A stretch of DNA of 38,302 nt from CAYJBH01 sp964370825 (GCA_964370825.1 CAYJKY010000034.1:1-38302); one strand, 5' to 3'. Positions 1-8,244 are shown, numbered from the stretch's first letter. The notes: generated from the letters alone by a model not told the origin. A program made the numbers and translations.

Positions 1-60
1 CAGGCAATGCTTGCCCAGGCTAACACCCAGCCGCAATCGGTTCTTCAGCTCCTACGTTAG
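1..60 (+). CDS. Flagellin, C-terminal end (partial, 5' part outside window)
   Basis: The first 19 codons plus a TAG stop read QAMLAQANTQPQSVLQLLR. This is the highly conserved last helix of the flagellin D0 domain, which packs inside the filament core and is needed for export and polymerisation. Only the C-terminal tail is visible, so size, glycosylation sites and the number of flagellin copies cannot be judged. It is followed directly by an intrinsic terminator, so it is the last gene of its transcript. It lies about 28 kb from the fliW-csrA pair, in the opposite orientation to that block. FliW and CsrA are the proteins known in Bacillus to control flagellin translation. Confidence 0.9.
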   Translation, partial: QAMLAQANTQPQSVLQLLR

Positions 61-80
61 TAGAAAAGAATCATATCAAC

Positions 81-114
81 AAAAAAAGCCTTTGCTACAC
101 GCAAGGCTTTTTTT
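81..114 (+). terminator. Intrinsic terminator of the flagellin gene
   Basis: An A-rich stretch followed by AGCCTTTGC, loop TACAC, GCAAGGCT and a run of seven T. The stem has one bulged base. It starts 20 nt after the flagellin stop codon. Confidence 0.8.
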
Positions 115-325
115 GTATTTAAGTTTTAGAGATTAAATTTACTTATGCTCCCGTAAAAACTGTATTTCCTTTTCGTAATAACTTTGTTATCGGATTTTAG
201 CCTTAGCAACAATACTGCCATGGGTATTTTGCCGTATTGCTTATATTTAAAATAAAGGAAGTTTTTTCATCTTAATGTTAAAGCCTTTTCCGAACCATCG
301 GAATAAACAGTGTTTTTCGTACGAC
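115..325. other. Intergenic stretch with no recognisable gene
   Basis: AT-rich DNA between the flagellin terminator and the terminator downstream of rdgB. The only open frames are about 30 codons or shorter, without a convincing ribosome binding site. No RNA gene or repeat was recognised. Confidence 0.5.
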
Positions 326-371
326 AAAAACAATACCATGTCGAAAATTCATTGTCATGGTATTGTTTTAT
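326..371. terminator. Bidirectional intrinsic terminator downstream of rdgB
   Basis: Perfect inverted repeat ACAATACCATG ... CATGGTATTGT, with A-rich and T-rich flanks on both sides, so it can terminate in either direction. It lies just downstream of the minus-strand rdgB stop. Confidence 0.75.
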
Positions 372-384
372 TATAAAACTTTAA

Positions 385-984
385 TTATGGTTTGACTATC
401 TCTTTGCCCACCAACCATCTGACCATCTCATCTATTGCAACACCACGATGGCTGATTGCGTCCTTTTCCTTATCCTCCATCTCGGCAAAACTTTTTCCGT
501 TCACTAGAAAAACAGGGTCATATCCAAATCCGGCTTTACCGCTTTTCTTCTTGGCAATACTTCCCTCACACACCCCTTCAAACAGATGACGGCTTTTGTC
601 GGTCGGCATATAAAGTGCTAAGGAACAGGCAAAATGGGCGGTGCGATCCTCAGTTCCCTTTAAAGCACTTAGCAATTTTACAATGCACTCCTCCGAGCTT
701 GCACCCTCACCGGCATATCTTGCCGAGTGTACACCCGGCTCACCTCCGAGTGCATCTACACACAGTCCGCTGTCGTCCGCCAGGATATAGCAGTCCGGCA
801 ATAGCTTTGACAGCTCATGTGCCTTTAGTGAGGCATTTTCGTCAAAGGTTTTTCCGGTTTCCTCCGGATTACACTCAACGCCCTTACCCTCCATGGTGAA
901 AACCTCAAATCCCAGCGGCTTTAGCACCCTCTCGAACTCCTTGAATTTGCCCTGATTATTGGTGGCAATTACCATTTCCTTCAT
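385..984 (-). CDS. rdgB: XTP/dITP pyrophosphatase (RdgB/HAM1)
   Basis: House-cleaning nucleotidase of the HAM1/RdgB family. It hydrolyses the non-canonical purine triphosphates XTP, dITP and ITP to monophosphate and pyrophosphate, keeping deaminated purines out of DNA and RNA. The 199 residues are the usual family length. The N-terminal substrate loop ATNNQGKFKEF, the DDSGLCVDAL metal-site motif, GVHSARYAG, FGYDPVF and the C-terminal SHRG motif are all present. The start is the ATG preceded by AAAAGGAGC. It sits 14 nt after ftsY on the minus strand and is the last gene before the bidirectional terminator, so it is probably cotranscribed with ftsY. Confidence 0.95.
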   Translation of the reverse strand: MKEMVIATNNQGKFKEFERVLKPLGFEVFTMEGKGVECNPEETGKTFDENASLKAHELSKLLPDCYILADDSGLCVDALGGEPGVHSARYAGEGASSEECIVKLLSALKGTEDRTAHFACSLALYMPTDKSRHLFEGVCEGSIAKKKSGKAGFGYDPVFLVNGKSFAEMEDKEKDAISHRGVAIDEMVRWLVGKEIVKP

Positions 985-998
985 ACTTACAGCTCCTT

Positions 999-1898
999 TT
1001 AATCAAACAATGCGTCGGTATATTGGTAGGCATCAAAAACATTTAGATCATCAATGCCCTCTCCCACTCCGATAAATCTTACCGGAATACCCATCTTATC
1101 CTTAATACTCAGTGCGGCTCCACCCTTCGGTGTGCCGTCTAACTTGGTGATGACAACCCCTGTTGCCGCCGCGACATCACAGAACTGTTCTGCCTGTGCA
1201 ATAGCGTTCTGTCCTGCCGCACCGTCAATTACAAGCAGTGTTTCCAGACTCGCAGAAGGCGCCGCCTTGCCGATTACCCTACAAATTTTTGCAAGCTCAT
1301 CCATCAGATTTTTTTTGTTGTGAAGACGTCCTGCCGTATCACATATGACTATGTCTATACCCTTAGAGGTTGCAGAGGAAACCGCATCAAATATCACCGC
1401 GGCAGAATCGGCGGTCTCTCCTCCTACAGCTATCGGAACTCCTGCACGCTCTGCCCACACGGTGAGCTGCTCCCTTGCCGCGGCACGAAAGGTATCTCCC
1501 GCCGCAAGTAATACCGATTTTCCGCCATCCTTATAAAGCTTGGCAAGCTTTGCTATTGTGGTTGTTTTTCCAACACCGTTTACACCGATTACAAGTATAA
1601 CCGCAGGGGTTCCCGATAGATTCATCGGATTTTTCTCGCTGATATCGTCGGCAATAATTTCCTTTAACGCAAACATTGCCTGTGTGCCGGTTTTAAGACC
1701 ACCATCCCTCACCCGCACACGTAACCGTTCAATAAAATCAGCCGATTTACCCGCCCCGGTGTCGGCAAGTATCAGCTGTTCTTCAAGTGTCTCGTACATG
1801 TCTTCATCTATGACGGCATGTGAGCGAATTTCCTCGCTATCTATTGCACCTTCACGTGTTCCGCGTAGCGCCGCTTTAAGCTTATCAAAAAAACCCAT
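999..1898 (-). CDS. ftsY: Signal recognition particle receptor FtsY
   Basis: SRP-type GTPase that docks ribosome-nascent-chain-SRP complexes at the membrane for co-translational insertion by SecYEG. The 299 residues form an N domain (about 1-95, helical) and a G domain with P-loop GVNGVGKTTT, DTAGR and TKLDGTPKGG. The acidic A domain found at the N terminus of proteobacterial FtsY is absent, as is common in Gram-positives. It follows a small unknown gene by 20 nt and precedes rdgB by 14 nt. The usual clostridial partner smc is not in this window. Confidence 0.96.
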   Translation of the reverse strand: MGFFDKLKAALRGTREGAIDSEEIRSHAVIDEDMYETLEEQLILADTGAGKSADFIERLRVRVRDGGLKTGTQAMFALKEIIADDISEKNPMNLSGTPAVILVIGVNGVGKTTTIAKLAKLYKDGGKSVLLAAGDTFRAAAREQLTVWAERAGVPIAVGGETADSAAVIFDAVSSATSKGIDIVICDTAGRLHNKKNLMDELAKICRVIGKAAPSASLETLLVIDGAAGQNAIAQAEQFCDVAAATGVVITKLDGTPKGGAALSIKDKMGIPVRFIGVGEGIDDLNVFDAYQYTDALFD

Positions 1899-1918
1899 TA
1901 TTAATATTATCCCTTTAT

Positions 1919-2293
1919 CTATCCTTTATTCATAAACATACTGCGTAACATTCCATAGCCGTTAGCGGGGTCGGTTTTACGATCTTCTACCCTGTTCCAG
2001 ATAAACTGTTTGTCCTCTACCGTTAAACGCTCTTTTGAGAGTTCCCTTATATATCCCGGAGGTTTTATCTCTCTCGGAGGACGAATATCTGCAGGCCAGC
2101 TCAGCACTCCCTCGGCCGACATCGGGGCACTTGAGAAGCACTGAAAGGTGAGTGTTGCCGCCTCACCGTAGCAGTAGGTTTCAAACTTAATTTTTCCATC
2201 ACGATAAAATATCAACCTATCCCGATTGGATAGGTGACATCGTTCCCTTTCATATACACAGGCTATGGTGCCTTTGCTAAAACTTATTTCCAT
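1919..2293 (-). CDS. Conserved-looking protein of unknown function, upstream of ftsY
   Basis: A 124-residue protein that I do not recognise. It has no signal peptide or membrane segment. The first half is rich in beta-type patterns (CVYERERCHL, RLIFYRDGKIKFET), the middle has a Trp/Pro-rich stretch (SWPADIRPPREIKPPGY), and the C terminus is charged and helical. A cytosolic, probably compact domain is likely. It lies 37 nt after a lipoprotein gene and 20 nt before ftsY on the same strand, so one transcript is likely. No function is proposed. Confidence 0.7.
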   Translation of the reverse strand: MEISFSKGTIACVYERERCHLSNRDRLIFYRDGKIKFETYCYGEAATLTFQCFSSAPMSAEGVLSWPADIRPPREIKPPGYIRELSKERLTVEDKQFIWNRVEDRKTDPANGYGMLRSMFMNKG

Positions 2294-2330
2294 GTTTTGA
2301 CAACTCCTTTTCTAAACAGTTCAATGCTAT

Positions 2331-2657
2331 TTAGCTTTCAAAAACCTCGATGGATTTTGCCATTGAAGATAAATCGGTTGTGTAACTTATCTCTATAATA
2401 TCGCCCAACTTAAGATTATCCTTGTTCCGCTCAGTATTGTCGTCTATTGCAAAGCAATATTCCATACCGTTTTCCGTTCTGATGGAGATGCTGTTTACTG
2501 CAAGAGATATCAGTTCACCGGAAAGAACCTTTACCTCAGCGTCACCCTGAGACATTTTAATCTGTGAATTGACCGCTTCACTTTCCGTACTACATCCTAT
2601 AAAGAATACTGTGGATAGAATAAGAAAAAGAATAGGTGTAAAATATTTCTTTAACAT
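2331..2657 (-). CDS. Putative small lipoprotein
   Basis: A 108-residue protein with a classical lipoprotein signal: MLKKYF, a hydrophobic core and the lipobox FIGC, with Cys22 as the expected acylated residue after cleavage by signal peptidase II. The mature part of about 87 residues has alternating polar and hydrophobic patterns (VKVLSGELISLAVNSISI, DIIEISYTTDLS), suggesting a small beta-rich OB- or YgiW-like fold. That fold is a guess and no family is claimed. The start is supported by GAGGAG about 10 nt upstream. It is the first gene of the run that includes ftsY and rdgB. Confidence 0.75.
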   Translation of the reverse strand: MLKKYFTPILFLILSTVFFIGCSTESEAVNSQIKMSQGDAEVKVLSGELISLAVNSISIRTENGMEYCFAIDDNTERNKDNLKLGDIIEISYTTDLSSMAKSIEVFES

Positions 2658-2853
2658 TAAGGTGTTGCTCCTCGGAATCGCAAAATAAATTTAATCATTG
2701 GCTATTTTAAACAAACATCTTTAAAGCCGGTGTCTTATATAAAAAGGGGATTTTTGTAAATACACTATTAATGATACTTTTCAAAGACACTAATTACAAT
2801 GCTTTTCACCTAAATTTCAAATTTATTTTGCAAAATACTCCGAGACGTCAATG
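2658..2853 (-). other. Intergenic region between carB and the lipoprotein gene
   Basis: AT-rich sequence with no gene. Weak sigmaA-like boxes such as TTGAAA-16-TATTTA can be found on the minus strand, but none is convincing. No clear terminator follows carB, so read-through into the lipoprotein-ftsY-rdgB run cannot be excluded. Confidence 0.4.
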
Positions 2854-5800
2854 TCAGTTGGTGTCATCTATGGTGGATACGGTTATGGTGATATCCTCCA
2901 GAACGTTAAGCAACACATTAACCGTTTCGAGCGATGTAAACATGTTAACGCCGTTTTCCACTGCTGCGCGGCGAATGAGGTAGCCATCATTTGCAGACTT
3001 TTTGTCGTCAACTTTATCAAAGGAGTTAATAACATAAGTTACATAGCCCTTTGATATAATATCGGCTATTTCGTTAGAGCCGTCGCTGAACTTTTTGCGG
3101 ATTCTGGTTTTAATTCCTTTAGAACGTAAAAATTCCGAGGTTCCCTTTGTGCCTTCAATGTTGAATCCGAGGGCATAAAAACGTCTTATTAATGGTAATG
3201 CCGCCTCCTTATCACGGTCGGCAAGGGTAACTAACACGGTGCCGAAGTTTTCAACCTTAGTGCCGGAAGCCTGTAGGGCCTTGTATAGCGCTCGGTTAAT
3301 GTTGTGGTCATAGCCTATAGCCTCACCGGTGGATTTCATCTCGGGAGATAGCCTTGCATCCATCTTGTGAATTTTCGAGAAGGAGAAGGTCGGTGCCTTA
3401 ACATACCAACGCTTTGTGGTATCGGCAATTCCGGTGCTGTAGCCCTGCTGTGCCAACGTTTCACCCAGCATTACCCTGGTCGCCATTCCGGCAACCGGCA
3501 ATCCGGTGGCCTTGGATATAAAAGGCACTGTTCGTGAGGAACGTGGGTTTACCTCGATAACATAGACATCATTTTTAGAGTCAAGTATAAACTGAATGTT
3601 GTAAAGGCCAACAATTCCGAGACCGAGCCCTAACTTAACGGTATAATCAACAATCCTGTCGCAGACGGATTTACCTACGGTATACGGCGGATAAATGCTC
3701 ATGGAATCTCCGGAATGAACACCGGTTTCCTCGACGTGCTCCATAATTCCAGGGATAAATACATCGGTACCGTCACAGATGGCATCAACCTCTAACTCCT
3801 TGCCGGCGATGTAGCGGTCGACCAATACCGGATGTTCTGTATTAACATCAACAGCCGTTTGTAGATATCTGCTGAGCTCGTCCTCGCCGTGACAGAGCTG
3901 CATTGCACGTCCTCCAAGCACATAGGAGGGGCGAACCAACACCGGATACCCAATCTCTCCTGCCACCTTAAGACCATCAGCTATGGTGGTTACAGCACGT
4001 CCGAGTGGTTGCGGTATGTTAAGCTTTGTCATAATTTTTTCAAAGCTGTCACGATTTTCGGCAAGTTCTATCGCCTTGTTGTCGGTGCCGATTATGTTAA
4101 CGCCAAACTCACTTAAACCATCGGCAAGATTAATTGCAGTCTGCCCTCCGAGTGTTACGATAACCCCTTTTGGTTTCTCTAACTCGACGATGTTCATCAC
4201 ATCCTCTAAGGTAATGGGCTCAAAGTAAAGTTTGTCTGCTGTAGTATAGTCGGTAGACACGGTTTCCGGGTTATTATTTATTATTATCGCCTCATAGCCG
4301 CTCTCTTTAATTGCCCATACCGCATGTACGGTGGAGTAGTCAAACTCTACGCCTTGCCCTATGCGTATCGGGCCTGAGCCTATTACAAGTATTTTCTCCC
4401 GGTCGGTAACAATGCTCTCGTTGACATCGCCGTACTCGGCATAAAAGTAAGGAACATAATCCTGCTGATGTTTGCAGTTGTCGACAATGCGGTAGTTTGG
4501 CATTATGCCATACTCTTTACGAATATTAAATATGTCCTTTAGAGTTTTTCCGGTTGCCTCGGCTATGAAAGCATCTCCAAATCCGAGCTGTTTTGCCTGC
4601 AACAATACCTCTTTATCGGTTCCGTTTTCAGCGATTTTACCCTCAAACGCCACCATCTCCTCAAGACTTTTTACAAAAGGAGCGGAAATTGCGGTTGCAT
4701 CTACGATTTCCTGTACCGTCGCACCCTTACGAAGCGCCTCGCAAAGTGTATATATTCGCTCGTCGGTCGGAACTGATATGGATTTTAACAGCTGTTGTTT
4801 TGTCATCTCGCTGTATATTTCCTTTTTGGGGTGTTGGGCTCCTGCCTCCAGACCCTTTACAGATTTTAATAGTATCTCGATAACATTTTTACCTATGCTC
4901 ATTACCTCGCCGGTCGCCTTCATCTGGGTAGAAAGGGTTCGGGACGCGTCGGAAAACTTGTCAAAGGGGAAACGTGCCATCTTTGCCACAATATAGTCGA
5001 TTGCGGGTGGAATAGCAGCGGTAATGCCGCTGATATTAATCTCCTCAAGGGTTAATCCCACCGCGATTTTAGCCGTTACACGGGCGATAGGATAGGCGGT
5101 AGCCTTGGAGGCAAGTGCCGAAGAGCGAGAGACACGCGGGTTAACCTCGATAAGGTAGTAGTCGGTTGTGCCGGGCTTTAGTGCAAACTGTATATTGCAT
5201 CCACCCTCAATTTTCAAGGCACGGATAATCTTTAATGCCGAACTTTTGAGTATGTCAAACTGCTTCTCCTCAAGGGTAAGGCAGGGTGCAAAAACTATTG
5301 AGTCACCGGTATGAACGCCTACCGGATCAAAGTTTTCCATATCACATATAGAGATTGCATGGTCGGTTTTGTCACGCATTACCTCAAACTCTATCTCCTG
5401 ATATCCTTTAACACTTTTTTCTATCAGAACCTGCTTAACCGGACTGAGAGAAAGTCCGTTATCACACAGCGATTTAAGCTCGATTTCGTCGTTGGCAAAT
5501 CCACCGCCGGTGCCACCCAGGGTAAAGGCAGGGCGCACAACAACCGGGTAGCCGATCTCAGTGGCAATTGCCTGTGCCTGCTCGGTGGTATTGGCAATGT
5601 CGCTAGCTATGACCGGTTCGCCTATATCTATGCATAGCTTTTTAAACAGCTCCCTGTCCTCTGCCTTTGCAATAGAATCGATGGAGGTTCCGAGAATTTC
5701 CACACCACACTCCTCGAGTATTCCTTTTTTCGCAAGCTGCATACAAAGGTTAAGCCCTGTCTGTCCGCCTAAACCGGGTACAATTGCGTCGGGACGTTCC

Positions 5801-6039
5801 CTGCGAATTATCCTTGCGACATACTCGAGTGTCAGCGGTTCCATATAAACCTTGTCCGCCATGTTGGTGTCGGTCATGATGGTGGCAGGATTAGAGTTGA
5901 TTAAAACAACGTTATAGCCCTCCTCTTTTAGCGCAATACACGCCTGTGTTCCGGCATAATCAAATTCAGCAGCCTGCCCTATTACAATTGGGCCGGAGCC
6001 GATTACCATTATTTTTTCAATGTCGCTTCTCTTTGGCAT
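2854..6039 (-). CDS. carB: Carbamoyl-phosphate synthase, large subunit
   Basis: Makes carbamoyl phosphate from bicarbonate, ammonia delivered by the small subunit, and two ATP. The product feeds both pyrimidine and arginine synthesis. The 1061 residues match the family. The two homologous ATP-grasp halves begin with IMVIGSGPIVIGQ (near residue 10) and ILVIGSGPIRIGQ (near 555), each followed by EFDY. The GGQTGLNL/GGQTAINL, NPRVSRSSALASKATAYPIA and NPRSSRTVPFISKATG motifs are intact. The last ~130 residues are the MGS-like allosteric domain. carA is not adjacent: the upstream neighbour is divergent. carB has its own promoter and a leader with features of an attenuator (see separate entries). 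Confidence 0.97.
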   Translation of the reverse strand: MPKRSDIEKIMVIGSGPIVIGQAAEFDYAGTQACIALKEEGYNVVLINSNPATIMTDTNMADKVYMEPLTLEYVARIIRRERPDAIVPGLGGQTGLNLCMQLAKKGILEECGVEILGTSIDSIAKAEDRELFKKLCIDIGEPVIASDIANTTEQAQAIATEIGYPVVVRPAFTLGGTGGGFANDEIELKSLCDNGLSLSPVKQVLIEKSVKGYQEIEFEVMRDKTDHAISICDMENFDPVGVHTGDSIVFAPCLTLEEKQFDILKSSALKIIRALKIEGGCNIQFALKPGTTDYYLIEVNPRVSRSSALASKATAYPIARVTAKIAVGLTLEEINISGITAAIPPAIDYIVAKMARFPFDKFSDASRTLSTQMKATGEVMSIGKNVIEILLKSVKGLEAGAQHPKKEIYSEMTKQQLLKSISVPTDERIYTLCEALRKGATVQEIVDATAISAPFVKSLEEMVAFEGKIAENGTDKEVLLQAKQLGFGDAFIAEATGKTLKDIFNIRKEYGIMPNYRIVDNCKHQQDYVPYFYAEYGDVNESIVTDREKILVIGSGPIRIGQGVEFDYSTVHAVWAIKESGYEAIIINNNPETVSTDYTTADKLYFEPITLEDVMNIVELEKPKGVIVTLGGQTAINLADGLSEFGVNIIGTDNKAIELAENRDSFEKIMTKLNIPQPLGRAVTTIADGLKVAGEIGYPVLVRPSYVLGGRAMQLCHGEDELSRYLQTAVDVNTEHPVLVDRYIAGKELEVDAICDGTDVFIPGIMEHVEETGVHSGDSMSIYPPYTVGKSVCDRIVDYTVKLGLGLGIVGLYNIQFILDSKNDVYVIEVNPRSSRTVPFISKATGLPVAGMATRVMLGETLAQQGYSTGIADTTKRWYVKAPTFSFSKIHKMDARLSPEMKSTGEAIGYDHNINRALYKALQASGTKVENFGTVLVTLADRDKEAALPLIRRFYALGFNIEGTKGTSEFLRSKGIKTRIRKKFSDGSNEIADIISKGYVTYVINSFDKVDDKKSANDGYLIRRAAVENGVNMFTSLETVNVLLNVLEDITITVSTIDDTN

Positions 6040-6073
6040 ATTTCTCCTTTTATTGTTGTGAATGTTTTTTTAC

Positions 6074-6106
6074 AAAAAAATATCAACGCCAAAAACGTTG
6101 ATATTT
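6074..6106 (-). terminator. Leader terminator (candidate attenuator) upstream of carB
   Basis: On the minus strand an 11-bp perfect stem AAATATCAACG/CGTTGATATTT with a 7-nt loop is followed by a run of seven T, the classical intrinsic terminator form. It lies between the carB promoter and the carB start codon, about 35 nt before the ATG, so it must be bypassed for carB to be expressed. Confidence 0.8.
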
Positions 6107-6176
6107 ATATAACAAAATCGATAAAATGTAAATCACATGAGATGTTTTTTAACCTAAACTGATAAAGATTAAACAT
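6105..6176 (-). CDS. carB leader peptide (pyrL-like, putative)
   Basis: A 23-codon ORF in the carB leader. It begins with ATG 7 nt after a strong ribosome binding site (GAGAGGGG, positions 6184-6191) and ends with TAA at 6105-6107, exactly at the 5' arm of the leader terminator. The encoded peptide starts MFNLYQFRLKN. Many codons are U-rich (Phe, Leu, Tyr, Ile). A ribosome reaching the stop codon would cover the 5' arm and block the terminator. This is the geometry of the enterobacterial pyrBI attenuator, where UTP-starved RNA polymerase slows and lets the ribosome catch up. The peptide itself probably has no function beyond being translated. Confidence 0.55.
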   Translation of the reverse strand: MFNLYQFRLKNISCDLHFIDFVI

Positions 6177-6211
6177 TAATTTTCCCCTCTCGATTTTTTG
6201 TGATTTTTGCT

Positions 6212-6240
6212 ATTCTAGCATATAATTAGTATAAAGTCAA
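6212..6240 (-). promoter_or_regulatory. SigmaA promoter of carB
   Basis: Minus strand: TTGACT (6235-6240), 17-bp spacer, TAGAAT (6212-6217). Transcription should start near 6205, giving a leader of about 165 nt that includes the leader ORF and the terminator. Confidence 0.8.
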
Positions 6241-6397
6241 TACATTATCGATATTTTTGCTCGGCGAAACGCTTATGGTGAAAAGCCTATTTAGTCACTT
6301 TATAATTGAATACGATAACTAAACACAATATCAAGAGTGTAGGCAAAATGTGCACTTTGTCGTTTTTCAGTATAACGCAGTTAGTTTTGCTTTTGTG

Positions 6398-6426
6398 TTG
6401 ACTTAATTATAAATGAGATGTATAAT
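6398..6426 (+). promoter_or_regulatory. SigmaA promoter of the hydrogenase-GGDEF gene
   Basis: TTGACT (6398-6403), 17-bp spacer, perfect TATAAT (6421-6426), with a predicted transcript start near 6433. An upstream ATG at 6413 lies inside this promoter and therefore cannot be the translation start. Confidence 0.85.
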
Positions 6427-6457
6427 AATTTCTATTATTATTTGTGTAGGGGTGTTT

Positions 6458-8227
6458 GTGGATAAAATAAGCTATGTTCATACCCGAGAAGAACATTGTA
6501 TTGGATGTAACAAGTGCATATTTGTATGTCCAACAAGGGCGAATGTCGCTTTTTTTGAGGCTGAGAATAATAAAGTGTCAATTAAACCGGGACACTGTAT
6601 TTCATGTGGAGAATGCATAAATATCTGCGACCACAGTGCAAGAGATTATGAGGACGATACCCAGAGGTTTTTTGACGATTTAAAAAATAATGAACAAATT
6701 TCAGCGGTTATCGCACCCTCGGCTACCTTCAACTACTCTTCGAATAAAAAACTTACCGGATATCTAAAATCAATCGGCGTTAACAAGGTTTATGACGTTT
6801 CGTTCGGTGCAGACATCTGTAGCTGGGGTCATGTTAAGGTAATAAAGGAGCAGGAACAATTCGGTATTATCGCACAGCCATGTCCTGTGGTTGTCAGCTA
6901 TATTGAAAAATACAGACCAGAGTATATCAAAAATCTTTCCCCTGTTCAAAGCCCGGTTGCCTGCCTCGCCATTTATCTGAAAAAATACTTAGGCGTTAAG
7001 GATAAGCTGGTCTTCATCTCACCATGTATAGGTAAAAAGCGGGAATGCATGGACGAGAATACTCATGGAGTTCTTGAGTATAATGTTACCTTTACAAAAT
7101 TAGATGATTATCTGACAAAAAACGGAATAGAAATCTGCAATTACCCAGAGGAAAAATTTGATATAGCCGAATCCTCGCTTGGTTTCACATTTCCACGACC
7201 GGGCGGGCTTAGTGAAAACATTAAGTTATATCTCGGCGAGAACATATGGGTTAAAAGGGTTGAGGGAATAGCCAATATTAAGGAATATTTAAACGAGTTT
7301 TCTTTGGATTTAAGTGAAAAAAAGCCGGTTCCGAGAATTATAGACGCACTAAATTGCGAACACGGGTGCAACCTCGGCACAGGCACCAAAAAAAATGCAA
7401 GGCAAAACACCATAGATTACACTCTAAACAACAAAAAATCACTTCTTGATCGAGCCGAAGCGGACAAGCTTTTGGCGTATTTCGACGAAAAGTTGTCCTT
7501 CGAGGATTTTGTTAGGGAATATCTCGATAAGAGCCCCGATTATAAGCCAAAGCAACTACTCAGCATTGAAGAAGCCTTTGCAAGTATCGGAAAGTATACC
7601 GATATAGACAAAAACATCAATTGTTTTAGCTGTGGATATGGGAGCTGTCTCGAGTTTGTGCGGGACATTGCGAACGGAAACAATAATAAAAATAACTGTA
7701 AGTTCTACCTACTTAATAAGTTTAAGAAGCTGAGCCTTTATGACGAGTTAACAGGGTTAAATAACAGAAATTGCTTTAACGGTGACTATGAAAAATATGA
7801 GGAAGAACACCCCGGGATTATCGGTATTGTATATATAGATATCAACGGGTTGAAGCAGGCGAACGACATGTACGGTCACGGGTACGGCGACAGCTTGATT
7901 ATGGCATGTGCAAACATACTAAAAAAAGTTTTTGATAGCGGTGCATATAGGGTAGGAGGGGATGAATTTGTTGTCCTTTTACCCGTCGATAAGCTGTCTG
8001 ATTTTTACGAAAAGGTGGAATATCTAAACGATCTTTTAAAAAATGAGAAGGAGCTGGTTGCCTCGGTCGGTATCTCTGTAAGTAGGTCTACCAATGACCT
8101 TGTAGACAAAATGGACGAGGCGGATAAAGAGATGTACAAGGCAAAGGAAAAATATTACAATAGTATTCAAAATGTAGATAGAAGAAAAAACAGGCTTATC
8201 AGTATCAAAAAAAGAAAGTCAAATTAA
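6458..8227 (+). CDS. Ferredoxin-[FeFe]-hydrogenase-like sensor fused to a GGDEF diguanylate cyclase
   Basis: 589 residues from a GTG start with AGGGG 5 nt upstream. An ATG at 6413 is in frame but lies upstream of the predicted transcript start. Domain order: two [4Fe-4S] ferredoxin motifs (Cys14/17/20/24 and Cys47/50/53/57); a [FeFe]-hydrogenase-like domain; a third Fe-S site (Cys389/392/397/414, CxxCGxxxC type); and a GGDEF domain (DELTGLNNR from 429, GGDEF at 500-504). The H-cluster motifs are altered: TSCCP reads AQPCP (139-143), MPCxxK reads SPCIGK (188-193), and the third motif reads LNCEHGCNLGTG (298-309). By motif alignment the four cubane ligands (Cys142, 190, 300, 304) and the conserved Lys193 remain, while the proton-transfer Cys is Pro141. 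That pattern fits sensory rather than catalytic hydrogenases. The RxxD inhibitory site is missing. Likely output: c-di-GMP in response to H2 or redox state. A sulfatase gene follows by 17 nt. Confidence 0.85.
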   Translation: MDKISYVHTREEHCIGCNKCIFVCPTRANVAFFEAENNKVSIKPGHCISCGECINICDHSARDYEDDTQRFFDDLKNNEQISAVIAPSATFNYSSNKKLTGYLKSIGVNKVYDVSFGADICSWGHVKVIKEQEQFGIIAQPCPVVVSYIEKYRPEYIKNLSPVQSPVACLAIYLKKYLGVKDKLVFISPCIGKKRECMDENTHGVLEYNVTFTKLDDYLTKNGIEICNYPEEKFDIAESSLGFTFPRPGGLSENIKLYLGENIWVKRVEGIANIKEYLNEFSLDLSEKKPVPRIIDALNCEHGCNLGTGTKKNARQNTIDYTLNNKKSLLDRAEADKLLAYFDEKLSFEDFVREYLDKSPDYKPKQLLSIEEAFASIGKYTDIDKNINCFSCGYGSCLEFVRDIANGNNNKNNCKFYLLNKFKKLSLYDELTGLNNRNCFNGDYEKYEEEHPGIIGIVYIDINGLKQANDMYGHGYGDSLIMACANILKKVFDSGAYRVGGDEFVVLLPVDKLSDFYEKVEYLNDLLKNEKELVASVGISVSRSTNDLVDKMDEADKEMYKAKEKYYNSIQNVDRRKNRLISIKKRKSN

Positions 8228-8244
8228 CTAACAAAGGATATGGT

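Noticed and set aside
120..230. A ~31-codon minus-strand frame downstream of the flagellin gene
   Set aside because: No ribosome binding site, no recognisable product, and it lies between two terminators.
3889..5848. Several long open frames antisense to carB
   Set aside because: They mirror the codon pattern of carB, show no start signals and encode no recognisable proteins.
6177..6200. PyrR binding loop in the carB leader (AATCGAGAGGGG resembles part of the loop consensus)
   Set aside because: The match is partial and there is no matching flanking stem or antiterminator. The GAGAGGGG is better explained as the ribosome binding site of the leader ORF.
6255..6300. Possible c-di-GMP or other riboswitch between the divergent promoters (GCGAAACGC and AAAAGCCTA patches)
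   Set aside because: The patches do not assemble into a known aptamer and lie upstream of both predicted transcript starts, so they would not be transcribed from these promoters.
6413..6457. N-terminal extension of the hydrogenase-GGDEF protein from the ATG at 6413, giving a hydrophobic leader
   Set aside because: The ATG lies between the -35 and -10 boxes of a near-consensus promoter; a GTG with a good ribosome binding site follows at 6458.
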